A DNA stretch of 64,000 bases from Carallia brachiata (GCA_021464245.1 JADCRB010000040.1:11086161-11150160); one strand, 5' to 3'. Positions 11,206-22,967 are shown, counted from the first letter of the stretch. Notes: generated by a model from the sequence alone, not told the origin. Numbers and translations: made by a program.

Positions 11206-12716
11206 ATGTTTTGGAAGGAAGCAATAAACGATGAAATGGACTCAATTATGGGTAATAAGACCTGGAAATTGGTAGACCTCCCACCTGGCTCTACGCCAAT
11301 TGGATGTAAATGGATTTTCAAAAGGAAAATGAAGGTCGATGGAACCATTGATAAGTTTAAAGCTAGGCTGGTTGCAAAAGGATTTACACAAAAGGAAGGT
11401 GTCGATTATTTCGATACATATTCACCAGTGGCTAGAATTGCCACAATCAGGTTGCTTATTGCACTTGCTTCAATCCATAGCCTAGTCATCCATCAAATGG
11501 ATGTCAAAACAGCATTTCTAAATGGTGAATTAGAAGAAGAGGTGTATATGGAACAACCTGAGGGTTTTGTAGTACCTGGTCAAGAGAAAAAGGTGTGTAA
11601 ACTTGTTAAGTCCTTATATGGATTAAAACAAGCACCTAAACAATGGCACCAAAAATTTGATCAATTTGTACTTACTAATGGGTTCAAGATTAACGAATCT
11701 GACAAATGTGTTTATAGCAAGTTCATAAAAGGAAAAGGTGTCATTATTTGTTTGTATGTGGATGATATGTTAATCTTTGGGACTGACTTAGAAACGGTTG
11801 AAGTCACCAAAAGGTTTCTGTCGAATAATTTCGATATGAAAGATATGGGTGAGGCAGATCTTATCTTGGGAATAAGAATATTGCGAGATCAAAAGGGTAT
11901 AATGGTTACCCAATCGCATTACATTGAGAAAGTCCTTAATAAATTTAATCATTCAAACTGTATTCCTGTCTCTACCCTATTTGATCCCAACATGAATTTT
12001 ATTAGAAATGTTGGAAGTCCAGTATTACAATTGGAATATGCTAGAGTGATTAGATGTTTGATGTACGCAATGACATGTACAAGACCTGACATCGCCTTTG
12101 CAGTTGGCAAAATGAGTAAGCACGCTAGTAATCCTAGTGGCATGCACTGGCATGGAGTAAACAGAATCTTAAAGTACCTAAAGAAAACAAAGGATTATGG
12201 CATAAGCTATGTAGGTTGGCCTTCTGTATTAGAAGGATACTCAGATGCCAGTTGGATCACTAATAAAGAGGATCATTCATCTACTAGTGGGTGGATCTTT
12301 ATACTTGAAGGGGGTGCAATTTCTTGGGGTTCCAAGAAACAAACTTGCATAGCAGATTCCATAATGGCTGCAGAATTAATAGCACTAGCTTCAGCGAGTA
12401 AAGAAGCAGAGTGACTAAGGAATTTACTTTACGAAATTCTTTTATGGCAAAAACCGATAGCACCCGTTTGTATACACTATGACAGTGCAGCGACTCTGGC
12501 AAGAGCATATAGTCAAGTGTATAATGGTAAGTCTAGACACATTGGACTTAGACACAGTTATGTGAGAGACCTGATTACAAATGCAGTAATCACAGTTGAT
12601 TTTGTAATGTCAAGTCAAAACATGGCTGATCCTTTGACAAAAAGATTGACAAAATACTTGGTAACCAAATCATCAAAAGGGATGGGTCTCAAGCCCATAT
12701 TTAATTATCACTCATG
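11206..12716 (+). pseudogene. copia reverse transcriptase and RNase H, one in-frame stop
   Basis: One open frame from 11206 to 12414, then a single TGA where the family has tryptophan (EAE-stop-LRNLL). The same frame then continues to the natural stop at 12715. RT landmarks: NKTWKLVDLPPGSTPIGCKW, DVKTAFLNGELEEEVYMEQP, SLYGLKQAPKQWH and the catalytic YVDDM at about 11755. RNase H landmarks: EGYSDASW, SGWIFILEGGAISWGSKKQ, MAAEL, then after the stop HYDSAATLARAY and NMADPLTK. By domain content this is the best-preserved part of the element. Confidence 0.93.
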
Positions 12717-13240
12717 ATGGAAACTCGACTCAACTCTTGATACAACATCAAGTCTTGAGTTCAATGAGTCAAAGTACATCATTAGAGTGATTAAAGCACC
12801 ATAAATGATTTTCTCCATCCCAGGTGTTCATAGTGCTTGGTACCCGCAGTAAATTAGGAGGATGAGCTTTTGAAGCTCTTAACAAGCTTGAAAGGATGCT
12901 TTAAGGCGGGAGCCCTAGTCTACCTATGTGAACGTGGAATGTGTAGGCCGTTCCAATAAGATAAAGGGCTTGGCTTTTAAACATTCATGAAAATGATGTG
13001 GACACAATGACCTTTAATGTGTCATATACTTAAAAAAGAGAAGTATAATGTTGTACAATCATTTGTGTGGAATATTTCTACAGTTTGTCAAAAAGAATAG
13101 TTGGTTCAAAGTTTGTCTACCATATTATTCAGACTTGTTGTAATGCATATTTTACTATGTAAGGTTCAATCTGTAAGACACCTATACTTAAGCAAATGAC
13201 TTCCAGAATTGTTGAGAATCATTTATATTTTCAAATGTTG

Positions 13241-13255
13241 AAAATGGTAAGGGAT
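13241..13255 (+). other. polypurine tract of copia element
   Basis: AAAATGGTAAGGGAT lies directly before the TGTTGG start of the 3' LTR and would prime plus-strand DNA synthesis. Confidence 0.65.
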
Positions 13256-13297
13256 TGTTGGAGATTTTCAAAATGGAAATAAAATAAAGTTGCATTT

Positions 13298-13368
13298 GGT
13301 GGGTTTTGAACCCACAACCCACAACTTACAAGTTTCCAAAATGAAGTCACAACCATTGGACTAAACCA
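13298..13368 (-). other. tRNA-like module A in copia LTR
   Basis: The minus strand has TAGTCCAATGG, which fits the Pol III A box, and GTGGGTTCAAAACCCAC, a 5-bp T-arm stem with a seven-base TTCAAAA loop that fits the B box. Length is about 71 bases. This is the best-formed of the four modules. It is not annotated as a tRNA gene because a full cloverleaf is not evident. Confidence 0.6.
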
Positions 13369-13451
13369 AATTAATGGTAATGTTTTTACAGATATATATT
13401 TAGCTTCTTCTAAAGACTTGTTCTAGAAAATGCGCGAAAAATTGAAAAGTT

Positions 13452-13520
13452 GCGCCCATTGGGTCTTGAGCTCGGGAGGCATATGTGAAAGAGCGCAATC
13501 TTAACCGCTCGGACTGAAGC
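13452..13520 (-). other. tRNA-like module B in copia LTR
   Basis: The minus strand begins CTTCAGTCCGAGCGGTTAAG, like the D-arm region of Leu/Ser tRNAs, and ends GAGCTCAAGACCC, a B-box-like stretch, with GGGCGC at the 3' side. About 69 bases. Confidence 0.55.
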
Positions 13521-13595
13521 GGTTAAGTGACAATTTTAAATGCAATAGATATATATACAAAGACTAGAAAATTCCATAAAAATGGAGAAAGTCAT

Positions 13596-13665
13596 GACTC
13601 TTGAAACTTGAACTCAGGTGCGGCATAGAAAAGGCGCGGTCCTTTTCCATCTGGACTGAAAGGGT
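13596..13665 (-). other. tRNA-like module D in 3' LTR
   Basis: The minus strand has TTCAGTCCAGATGG near the start and TGAGTTCAAGTTTCA near the end (T-arm-like). The same module opens the truncated 5' LTR at 8223. Confidence 0.5.
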
Positions 13666-13731
13666 TTATTAACTAATCTTAGGCGCCAATTTATTTATTA
13701 TACATCTAAATTATTGCCAGAAAATGGCAAA

Positions 13732-13806
13732 AGGCACGCCTATTGAGTTTTGAACTCATGACCCATCAGTTAACTGCCAAACTGCTAACCGTCTGAAAAA
13801 GGCGCA
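13732..13806 (-). other. tRNA-like module C in 3' LTR
   Basis: The minus strand has CAGACGGTTAGCAG and TGAGTTCAAAACTCA, a T-arm-like hairpin. Counterpart of 8353-8427. The start-to-start spacings of the four modules are about 154, 144 and 136 bases. Confidence 0.55.
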
Positions 13807-14186
13807 TCAGTTGAGGAAATGGACGAGTTTCTGTATAAATATGAGAGTTCCAACCGAGACAAATTAATTAGAAAAATTTTCTCTCCTCATCCCCACTTCG
13901 TTATTCATTCTTTCTCAACAAAATGATTCTATTATCTACTATATTGCTGCAGAAATATAAATAGATAATCTGTGGGCAATTTTGGAAAGTACATCAACTT
14001 CTCGAGGGCTCGATTTCAGTATTGCAATCTGCAGTCGAGTGTACTTTATTTTATCCTGTGAGAGAGTTCGCATTATACCTCTGTTGCAATTTAGTGAGGG
14101 CGAATTTTTCTTTAAGGAGAGTAGCATTTAGATACACGACTTGAAACAACATTTCAATTTCCAGTGACTCAATTTCTACTTCAACA

Positions 14187-14661
14187 AATGGTACCAACAG
14201 ATGTGTGTGTCCTTGTCTATGGTGAAAAAAAGGCCACTCATATCCTCTAGACATGGACGCAAAAATATTATTTTCAATGGCTGCAAATGCAACTAAGGCA
14301 ATGGATCTTCAAAGAAAGGAACGTCATCCAAACCCAAAGACATGGACAATACGTCAACTCGGTCTACAATTGCTTGATCAATTGTGACAATTATATCATA
14401 CGTATGAGCTCTTTCATCCCATGGAGTTCTGCACATAGCCCAAATACGCTCGCGGAGCTACTCTGCTAGGAGTTCATGTGGCGTAGCCGAAGTGTGAAGC
14501 GTCTTACATGAAATTTCCTGTTGCAGGGTTTGACGTGTGAGTCATGTCTCCGTCTGTGTCAAGGTTGAACTTCTAGGAATGGTGATTTTAGGACTCTTGG
14601 CAACAAGACATTTGTCAAAGACGCGAGCACATATCAGCTTCTGGTTGCACACAGAGGAATT
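14187..14661 (-). pseudogene. subtilase (subtilisin-like serine protease) fragment, inverted copy
   Basis: Reading right to left, the blocks follow plant subtilase order: NSSVCNQKLICAR, a THTS block corresponding to the catalytic-His HGTHTSS region, HFGYAT, APRAY, a [20 protein letters not shown] block and FAAIENNIFASMSRGYEWPFF, the counterpart of the family's ASAGNEGP region. Stops and frameshifts are frequent. The copia 3' LTR abuts its far end. It pairs head to head with the plus-strand copy at 14671-15023. Confidence 0.8.
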
Positions 14662-14670
14662 GAATTGGGC

Positions 14671-15023
14671 AATTCCTCAATGTGCAACAAAAAGCTGATA
14701 GGTACTCGCTTCTTCCACGAAGGTCTAGTTGCCAAGAATCCTAACATCATCTTATCTATGAATTTCACCATGGGACCCACACTTCAAGCACCGCAACAGG
14801 AAATTTTGTCGAAGGTACATCATACTTCGGGTACGCCACAAGAACGGCTAGCGGAGTAGCTCCATGGGCACACGTAGCCATGTACAAGGTTTTATGGGAT
14901 AAAGGTGCTCAGATATATGAGATAATTGCCGCAATTGATCAAGTAATTATTGATGGTTTTGATGTGTTGTCCATGTCTTTGGGTTTGGATAAAGTTTCTT
15001 TGTTTGTGGATCCATTGCCTTGA
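14671..15023 (+). pseudogene. subtilase fragment, plus-strand copy
   Basis: [25 protein letters not shown] opens it. A deletion/frameshift near 14770 replaces the segment that normally leads to the catalytic histidine. [16 protein letters not shown] then reads in the new frame, followed by [25 protein letters not shown] and [14 protein letters not shown], stopping at TGA 15021. Secreted plant subtilases are about 750 residues, so this is a partial catalytic domain lacking the Asp and Ser regions. A MITE begins a few bases after the stop. Confidence 0.85.
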
Positions 15024-15028
15024 TTTAG

Positions 15029-15964
15029 GGGAGTGTTTGGTTTTGCTGTTACTAATTTCTGTTACCGATTGTTGATTGCTGTTGTTATTTCTGTTGAGTA
15101 TAATGAAATCGCAATATTTAGTTATATTAACTCTAATTATTCCTAATTACATTATAAAAAATGTCATTTTAGACATTTTATTAATTATAATAAATAATTT
15201 TTTAACCATTAATTAACAAAAACCAATCTTATAAATATGTATCTTATATATTTACAAATAAAAATTTATTGAATATGTGAATTAAAGATCAACTATTATA
15301 TATAATAAATATTATTATTTTTTAGAAATATCATTTTTAAATATAAAAAAATTGTGCTAAAATCTATTATTATTTTTACAGTGTAATAACCTGTATACAC
15401 TGTAAAAATATAAGGAAGAAAAAGAAAAGATTATATTTTTGTAAATAATATTACTTTAATGAGAAACTGGTGGTGCAAAATCATTTAATTTTTTTTAACA
15501 ATTTACAAATAAATTAAATTAATGTTATTTTACTATTCATTTTTTAAAGAGAAAGTTTTTATTTAAAAAAAAAACAAAGCTTCGTTTTTTTTTGTTTTGG
15601 ACAGAAAAAATAGCTTCATTGTCGACAGAGAGTGTTCAGGCAATACCCATTTCCATTGGCCAAATGTATTTTCTTTGTCCCTAAAAATACGTGCTGTCCT
15701 ACTATAGCGCACCTCCTCGTCGATTGCACCGCCTCCTTCGCAACAGTATCGTTTCTTTTAATTAAGGGCAAATTTGTAATTTTATTAATCATCAGCTATT
15801 GATGAAAATAAAAAATTGCTTCATCCTACTTTTCCATTTAGTAACTGTTTGAGGGGTATATAAGCAATAGTAATAAAAATAAAAAATTAACCAAACACTA
15901 TTTTGTATTGTTTTTTTTATTTTTGATAGCAACAACAACTCCTATAAACAAAACCAAACACCCA
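15029..15964. mobile_element. non-autonomous DNA transposon (MITE-like), AT-rich
   Basis: The left end reads GGGAGTGTTTGGTTTTG and the right end, inverted, reads GTGGGTGTTTGGTTTTG, giving terminal inverted repeats of about 15 bp. The interior is about 75% A+T with no protein. A small palindrome (CAGTGTAATA...TACACTG) is at about 15380-15402. No clear target duplication was identified, so the superfamily is left open. A relative of its left end occurs at about 21660. Confidence 0.55.
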
Positions 15965-16199
15965 CTTTGTGTAGGATTTTACTGTTGAGCTTTGATGGGG
16001 CTAAAAGGCCTTGTTGACGACTAGATAAGCCTCCTTCAGGCATTTGGAAGACTGGGGCTGCTGGAACTGGACTTCCATCCTTGCTAATTTGGTGGAGGGA
16101 TGCTGCCATGGGTGGAACCTGAATTTTAATGGCATTGGACTGCTGCTTTGTCATTTTTGTAGCTGAAATTGTACTTTGGGTCTTGGGTTCCAAAGTCAC
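15965..16199 (-). pseudogene. unidentified exon-like open segment
   Basis: The minus strand is open from 16199 to the MITE border with a non-repetitive composition (for example KIQVPPMAASLHQISKDGSP, then PAAPVFQMPEGGLSS), unlike the AT-rich shadow frames nearby. It could be one exon of a host gene cut by the MITE. I do not recognise the family, and no splice partner was found. Confidence 0.25.
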
Positions 16200-18800
16200 A
16201 ATTTAATAGGATTTCTTTTGCATGGTGGGCTAACATTGGCTTGTGCCATGTGTTTTTTTATTTTCTATATTTTTTTTCTCTTTTTTCCTTCTTTCCTTCC
16301 TTTTTTTTTTCCGTGTCCAAATAGAAGCAAACATACACACCATGTACAACCAAACCGCAGTCCAAATGCGATACACAGTGACCCAAATACAATTTATCGG
16401 CAATTCGAATGAAAACGAATTGCGCTCTAATTGCAATAAAATTGCTATTCAATTTTCAATGCCATTGCGCCCAAAGAGAGGAGTGGAATCCAATATTTAA
16501 TAGTGGCTGGACAAAATAAGGGTACGACGTTTTTTTATCTTCCAGTTTGCAATAATCTAGGATATGGACCTAGCTGCCGCTTGAAGGTAGCTGCTGAACA
16601 GATAATCAATGAGAAAATTGATGCTGGTTTTCTTCAATGCCAAACAATCAAGACGGTGGGAAGAACCGAGTTGGGTTGTTTCAGAAAGGCTAGTTGATCA
16701 CAACTCCAGATGTGTAAATGAACCATTAGCATGGATTAGAAAACTGGAATGCAAACCAGGATGTGGATAATCTTGGATTAGTGCTGCTCAAAGTTATGCT
16801 CATCAGCATTGAAACAGCTGAGATTCAAGGTGTAGAATTCTTATGCCAACTTCACGGGAACATCCATCTCTGTGTCATCCGAAGGCATTGAAGGCTTAAC
16901 TTGGAGCGGCAGTTCAATGGACCATGTACCAGAGATTTGGAGGGACAATAACAACTAAGGACCCCAACTGCACTGAAAAGGACGTCTGCTAATCTGCGAC
17001 TGCCAGCCACAGCCGAATCTCCTGAAAGAAGCGCTTGAAGCCAACAGATTACATGGCACTGACATATTTTTTAGGTTATTCCTGATAATAGATTAACAAA
17101 AAGAAGCAAGTACGTTAAAACTCAACGATTAACAACAGAAAACCTGAAGACCATGAATCATTATCAAACCTATCAAAAAGAAAACATTTCAGAATACTAA
17201 AACTATGATTTCAATTGGTTAACAAATGAAATTATTTGACTTACACCATACAGTAACCTTTCAAACCTACTGGATTCATCACACAAGAAATAACAATGTA
17301 ATGAGTGCCGCATGATATATATCTTAAAGAGAGCCAACAAAAAGCATTGACAGGATTAAGACCCTCTGCTGAGGCAGCTGATCACTTGAGAGCTAATATG
17401 ACTTAGGATTGAAAACTGAAAAATTCAGTGCAATTAATCAGTGTTTACAGTGACATATGTAACAAGGGATGATCTCTCGAAGTTATGAACCAACACAATG
17501 AAGACTGCGAGATCATTGAGCTTTCCTGGCTTGAAAAATCCCTAATAGAACAAAGCATGCAATTTTTGTCTTTCAAGATTTCAATATTCGAAACTTCCAA
17601 TTCCTTCTGAAAAACATCCATAGTGATAGTTCTCGTTCTCAAACCTGAGGCTGTCACTTTTTTTTTTTGTTTGTTCAAGGTTATATCATAAATAATGACA
17701 TCAGTTTCACTCATGATGACGTTTTTGGTATAAAATGCGCGGAAATTGTGAAAGGACTATGGTAGAGGAACAAAATTAAATATCTTCATCTTCTTCCAGT
17801 CTTCTTCAACGAGAAGACCTCTCAAAAGAAATTTTAGCAGACAAAAATATTTGTCCCAACACAATTACAGCAGACCTACTCGTTAATTACCTATTGAATT
17901 ATGCCACATCCTTCAGGAAACCGTGTACAATACCTCTCGCCAAAAAATATCAATCAGACAAGTTCAAGTTTTCTAAATTCTAGTTGAAACATGTGCAATT
18001 ATGGTAGCGTGGAAAGCTGAATGGTGATAGCATCTAGAGAAAAGCCCCCCTGAATCACTGGAATCTCAAGCAACTTACACATCATGCAACCATCATACAT
18101 GTTTCATCTAACTAGTACAGCACATGTTGCTGAAGCTAAAATCTCGCTCACCTTACACGTCAACTTTAAAAAGAGATTAATATTGAGGTATCACTTGATA
18201 TATGAGTGTCATATATGGATACTGGTGTAACAGTAAGTATTTGTCAAACCAGTTATAAGATTCATTCAGTGGTCATTGATCAAATTTGCACTATTAACGC
18301 ATTTCAGAAGAATGAAAATATGAAATATGATAATCAAACACAGAGCAAGACAAGACATGTACCATTGTGCAATTCGAGTATCACAAACACCAGCCTTCAT
18401 ATATAGATAATGGGTTGAGAAGCGAGAACTGTCCTGACAAAGTCAGATTCTGATAACATTGTGAATATTGATCACATATTCGTTTCATAATCTTTTCTTG
18501 AATAGCCCTACTATTACAATCACTGGACAATCTAGAAAATCCTATTTTCAAAGCATCCATACTATAAATGTATGTAGTTCAGTATGCTCTACTTCACTTC
18601 CATATCTCAATTCTCTCCCTCCCCCCCTCCCCCCCCTCCCCCCAACCCACCCAAATTGAAACAGCAATCTATAGCCTCTACATTCATTCTCTCTATCTCC
18701 CCCCGAACCCAAATTCAAACGGCGAGCGGCGATCTATAGCCTCTATATTCAAACCCTCTGTGTTCCACAAACAATGAAGCAACTCTAAAAAGCAAAAGTT
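16200..18800. other. intergenic or unresolved non-coding DNA
   Basis: No supported gene. It holds T-rich runs (16258-16310), a C-rich stretch at 18610-18650 and moderately complex sequence that could be introns or UTR of the relic at 18.8-19.7 kb. Short open frames on both strands lack recognisable motifs. Confidence 0.4.
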
Positions 18801-19700
18801 CAGTCACATGCCAGCCATTACCAGAACTCCATCTGCTATGTCAAAACAACCCTACTTCCCATTCAATTTCTCGGACCTCGCTTCTTGGAACATTAAACAC
18901 ACCATCCAAATCACTTGCTTCACCACCAATATCCCCATCATCAAAATGACTAATGGTAAACATACCATTATCACTCTCCAAATCCTCCTCGCTTCTGCTC
19001 CGTCTCTTGGGCAAAAAACCTTTCTCTGTCACCTCTCCATTCTCAATCCCAATCCAAAGCACCTACAAATCAACGTGCCTTCCCAAATGCCCTCTCCCTA
19101 TCTCCCACCACTACCGTCCCCAAATTCAACTCTCTGGCACTTACTCAAAATATCATAGAAATCTGAATTATCAATGCCAGATATGTACCTATCCTTGTAA
19201 TGCTGCTTTTTGTTGCCTTCGGGGACCTCATTCTGTGCCACTTCTTTGGCCTCTCTCGCTCACGGAGCTGCTTGAAATGCTTCTTGAGGTCCAAATTGCG
19301 ACCATAGACTCTGCAAACGTGTCAGTCACTCCCTTTCCAGAGTGTCTAGCTGTTCCCTCTCGCACCCTTTCTCCACGGATCCACTGAGGGAGGTAGAAGA
19401 ACGCGTGGCGATTGGAGTAAGCTGACATGTGGATAACCTCTTCGAACTCATGCGCCGACCTGTTTCAGAGCCATTGCGGCAGGGTATGGCAGGCCGCGCG
19501 TGATCATGTCGATCTCGCAGGTTGCGGTGGCGCAGACGGCGCGGTATGCGGCGCTGGCTAAACTTCGAGTGAAGCGGAGGGGTTTAACAAGGGTTTGGAG
19601 AGAGGAGTTTGGCTTCGAGAAAGGTAGCGTAACTAAACGAAGATGAGAGACGGAGGGCGGAGGCTTGTGGTTGTTTCGGCGATGGATAGGCGTCCATTGC
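18800..19700 (-). pseudogene. GC-rich host-gene relic, unidentified
   Basis: The minus strand has markedly higher GC than its surroundings and several gene-like open blocks in shifting frames. These are an ATG-led Ser/Pro-rich start near 19697, HMSAYSNRHAFFYLPQWIRG near 19430, DLKKHFKQLRERERPKKWHR near 19290, DRYISGIDNSDFYDIL near 19180 and an acidic block DLESDNGMFTISHFDDGD near 18970. Stops and frameshifts separate them, which suggests a decayed gene. I do not recognise the family. Confidence 0.35.
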
Positions 19701-19742
19701 CATTGGGTGGCTCATTGGCGAACGGCCAGAATCCGAAAAAAG

Positions 19743-20111
19743 GGGATAACCCTCCAAAAAGTCCTAAACTTTTCACAATTTTTTTAATATAGTCCTAAAC
19801 TTTTTTGTCGTTTTAAAGTAGTCTTCAACCTTTTAGTTTCATTTCAAATTGGTACTTTTTGGGACAGTCAAAAGTTTGACCGTTAATTCATCGACGTGTT
19901 TTTCTCAAAAAGCTTGGGGGGATGGTTTTTTTCTTTTTTTTTAAGAAAAATATGTATCTCATCGATGAATTAACGGTCAAATTTTTGACCGTCCAAAAAG
20001 GCCTCAATTTAAAATGTAATAAAAAGATTTAGGACTATTTTGAAATAACAAAAAGGTTTAGAATTACATTAAAAATTTTGAGAAAGGTTCAGAACTTTTG
20101 AGAGGGTTATC
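19743..20111. mobile_element. MITE with long terminal inverted repeats and direct-repeat flanks
   Basis: About 369 bp. The ends read GGGATAACCCTCC... and, inverted, GATAACCCTCTCAAAAG; the inverted similarity continues inward past the repeated GACGG/GACCGTTAATTCATCGA block, so most of the element can fold on itself. Flanked by the direct repeat TCCGAAAAAAG at 19732-19742 and 20112-20122. A 9-11 base duplication suits a Mutator-like origin. Non-coding. Confidence 0.75.
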
Positions 20112-22115
20112 TCCGAAAAAAGCCAAATGGGGACATGGGGGAAGACAATTTTGGGAGGATGGATTGGGATTGACCGATTGAGTCTCGTTGTAACTCTATT
20201 TGGAGGGCGGATTCGAATTTATACAATTTGGCATACAATTGTGTCATATTAAATAATAAAATGTAATTAATTTTTAACTTAATGTGACTATAATAATTAA
20301 ATTTAAAATAATAAAAATAAATATATCTTATCACTTCATTTTATTTTTCTATATAAAATATATTCTCAAAATAAAAATTTTATCCAAAATATCAATGTGA
20401 TTATAGTAAGTTAAAAACTGATTATATTTTGTTAGTTAGTACAACAGAATTGTGCGGCACAATTATATAAGGCACAAACTTTTTCCTTTTATTTTATCCG
20501 ACTTAATTAACAAGTCACATTCTTTGTTTTCTTTTTTAACTTTATCATGTAGTTAATTTTTAGGTAGTAATAAAATAAACAGACAATTTATTTATTCAAC
20601 TGTTGTTACTAATTTATTACTACATTTACTCGCTAGTATTTCCCTTTCTTTTGTTTAGCATATATATATATTTTTGCAAGATGGTTCAAGTTCATATTAT
20701 AATAAAAATAATAGTCAAATAGGTCAACTACTCAAGGAATTAGAGGACTGTCCATAGAAATTTGGAAAAAATGGGGTCAAACTGCTCACCTTTTTTGTGA
20801 CATAATGTCAATATATAGGTTTTTTTAAACAATCAGTTCTTTGAGCATATTCATATTATACCAAACTGATAATTCGATCACGGTCTAGTTTTGTTTTTGA
20901 TTGCGAATGTGATTATGGTTGAACAGAGAAAAGAAGGAAAAAAAAAATAAAACCACAAAATAAGAAAAAAAAAAAAGGAAAATTGAAGAGTTAATAATTC
21001 TTATTACTTCAAAGTATAATTTCAAAGTCCAAATACAAGACCTAATACCAAGTTAAGCCTAACCCATTAGAAAAGAGAATCTATATTATTTTTAGCCAAC
21101 CCTGTTAGAAAAAGGAAGCCCAAAGGCTTAATGCTTCAAATGTTTACTCAATTACACAAGGCAACAATTCTAGTGGGACTTCAAAGGCCCAATAATTCTA
21201 AGAAGATTGATAGCTCAAGAGGAGTCCACAATGGCACAACAACAGTAAAGGGAAGCCCAAGGCCCTAGCAAGCGAGGGGGATCCCAAACCTCTTTGCAAG
21301 GTTTAATAGCCCAAATCAACATAGTACCCACAAGGTTGAAAGCCTAATATAACAAAAACAGATAATGCTCCAACAAATGGAAAAGACTAGTTTAATTTTG
21401 AGAAGTTTCTTGGAGGCCTAAACTAAGCCTAGCAGCTAAGGCCCATAACCATTAAAAAGACAAGTGAAAGCAATTCCAACCATCAAACAATAGACTTGAT
21501 GCTTGTCTTTTTCTCCCGTTATCATTGGACTATTAGTTCCGATAGATAAAAAAGAATAAAAAGATATATGGATATAATCTTCAAAGATTCAAAATCCTTA
21601 AAAAAGCTATAAATGAGCTAATATGAGGAAAGGTAGAATAATCAAATAACAATCTCAGGGTCCTTTTGGCTTGTTTGTTCGATATTACTGTAGTTGATTG
21701 CTATAATTGATTGTTGCTTGCTGATTATTGTTTCCTATTGCTGAGTGCTGATTATTGAAAAGACTAATGATGTGTTTAATTAATTTTTTTTACTTACTGT
21801 TGTTCTTGAATAATTAAATGACTAATTTAAACATTTAATTTTTATTAATACGTTATATTAACAAAATTATTTTTATATTTATATAATTTTTATTTTTAGA
21901 ATAAATATTCTACAAATAATATTGAGAATTTTCTCACTTAATTTTTAACTTTTTCAAAAAAAGTATTAATATTATTAGAAACTAAAAAAATATAATTTTT
22001 GAGATATTTTTTAAAGTGTCAATATAAATAAAAGTTTGAAGTGAAAAAAAAATTATTTGAAATTGTTGAAAAAAAAAATGTTGTTTTGATGTAAATATTT
22101 ATGAAATAGAGTAAT
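20112..22115. other. intergenic DNA ending at the Tat element junction
   Basis: AT-rich, with A-runs at about 20938-20980. A more balanced stretch at about 21000-21540, repeatedly containing AGCCCAA/GGCCCAA-type words, may be an old LTR or spacer. From about 21660 the sequence resembles the left end of the MITE at 15029 (TTTGTTCGAT..GATTGCT..GATTGTTG) but never reaches a right end before the gypsy LTR remnant begins at 22116. No gene was recognised. Confidence 0.4.
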
Positions 22116-22256
22116 ATTGGTCTCCTTAAGACCTCTAACTGACTTGAGCGTTGAAGTGCTTACGCCGGGGCATTCTCCTAGCCCAAGTCTCACTGTTTTG
22201 CAAGTTCATACATGAGGCCCGATGGCAGCTAGGCTTACAGATAAGAACAACCATCA
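22116..22256 (+). repeat. 5' LTR remnant of Tat element
   Basis: The 141 bases match 38395-38535, starting ATTGGTCTCC and ending ACAACCATCA. The first 460 or so bases of the LTR are missing. The left junction falls against MITE-like sequence. Confidence 0.85.
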
Positions 22257-22257
22257 A

Positions 22258-22275
22258 TTGGCGCTACCTATGGCA
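22258..22275 (+). other. primer-binding site of Tat element
   Basis: TTGGCGCTACCTATGGCA follows the 5' LTR by one base. It resembles the TGGCGC-type sites of plant gypsy elements and the one at 1556-1573. Confidence 0.6.
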
Positions 22276-22967
22276 AACGAGAAGTTGTGTGGCTCTGTCA
22301 TCTTCTTTCTCCTCTTTTATTGTTGAATAAGTTGTTTCTAATTGGAAGATAAACTCTTTTTCCTAATGCAAAAGCCTCACCAGTGTTCTTATGGACCTAG
22401 TTACATTGTCACTCTTCTGTTCTCCAAATCAATGGCATGCAACCACCCCAGATCACTCACCTAGTGACTACGGTTAGGAAAATCAGTCTTTCTCTTTTTC
22501 CCAGGAGAATCTCTCCACAGAGAGACTTGACAACCTAAAAACTTGCATGGAAGCCATGCATGCAACATTCAATGTCTTCCTTGCATCCTAAAAAACTCCG
22601 GCCCCTAGGATCACAGCCAAAAGCCATGCAAAACCCAATGCAGTGGGACGCCTCTATAGTGGGGGAAGGAGGTCAACGATCAAACCTTGAGGGAGGAAGG
22701 ACAAGGGTTGAGGCCCATGCATCCAAGTAGAAACGTGTGGCTCAGCAGTTATGAAGCCAAAAAGGTAGTGATATGCATCCCATCCAACGTAGGGAAGCAA
22801 CTCCTTGATTGAACCCTAGTATGCGCCTCGATGCCAGCGATCCAACCACAAAAAATTCTACCACGTCTGATTTAGATGAAACAAAATCTGTGGACGGTTG
22901 AGCAACCGCATTGAGGCAGGGGGATAATCCAACTCTAGAAGATGAAGTTTCATGACAATCAAAGGAC

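Larger units (their letters stand above)
8223..14186 (+). mobile_element. Ty1/copia LTR retrotransposon, nearly full length, 5'-truncated LTR, inactive
   Basis: Domain order on the plus strand is LTR, gag with CCHC knuckle, protease, GAG-pre-integrase, integrase, reverse transcriptase, RNase H, polypurine tract, LTR. Integrase upstream of RT defines copia. The 5' LTR lacks its first 350 or so bases relative to the 3' LTR, so no target duplication can be checked. Several single-base frameshifts and one clear TGA break the polyprotein. The usual plant copia primer site (TGGTATCAGAGC) is not present after the 5' LTR. The element sits beside a subtilase relic, whose sequence starts directly after its 3' LTR. 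Confidence 0.95.
13256..14186 (+). repeat. 3' LTR of copia element, complete
   Basis: Starts TGTTGGAGATT at 13256 after the polypurine tract and ends ...CTTCAACA at 14186, about 931 bp, with TGTTG...CAACA short inverted ends. The last 590 bases match the 5' LTR. The first 570 bases carry a series of four tRNA-like modules on the minus strand at roughly regular spacing. TATAAATATGAGAG near 13838 is the likely core promoter, matching the 5' LTR. Confidence 0.9.

Noticed and set aside
13298..13806. Calling the four LTR modules functional tRNA genes
   Set aside because: A/B-box-like and T-arm-like parts are visible, but complete cloverleafs with anticodon arms and paired acceptor stems were not.
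17445..17714. 89-codon minus-strand frame
   Set aside because: No motif, surrounded by non-coding DNA, and no splice context supporting an exon.
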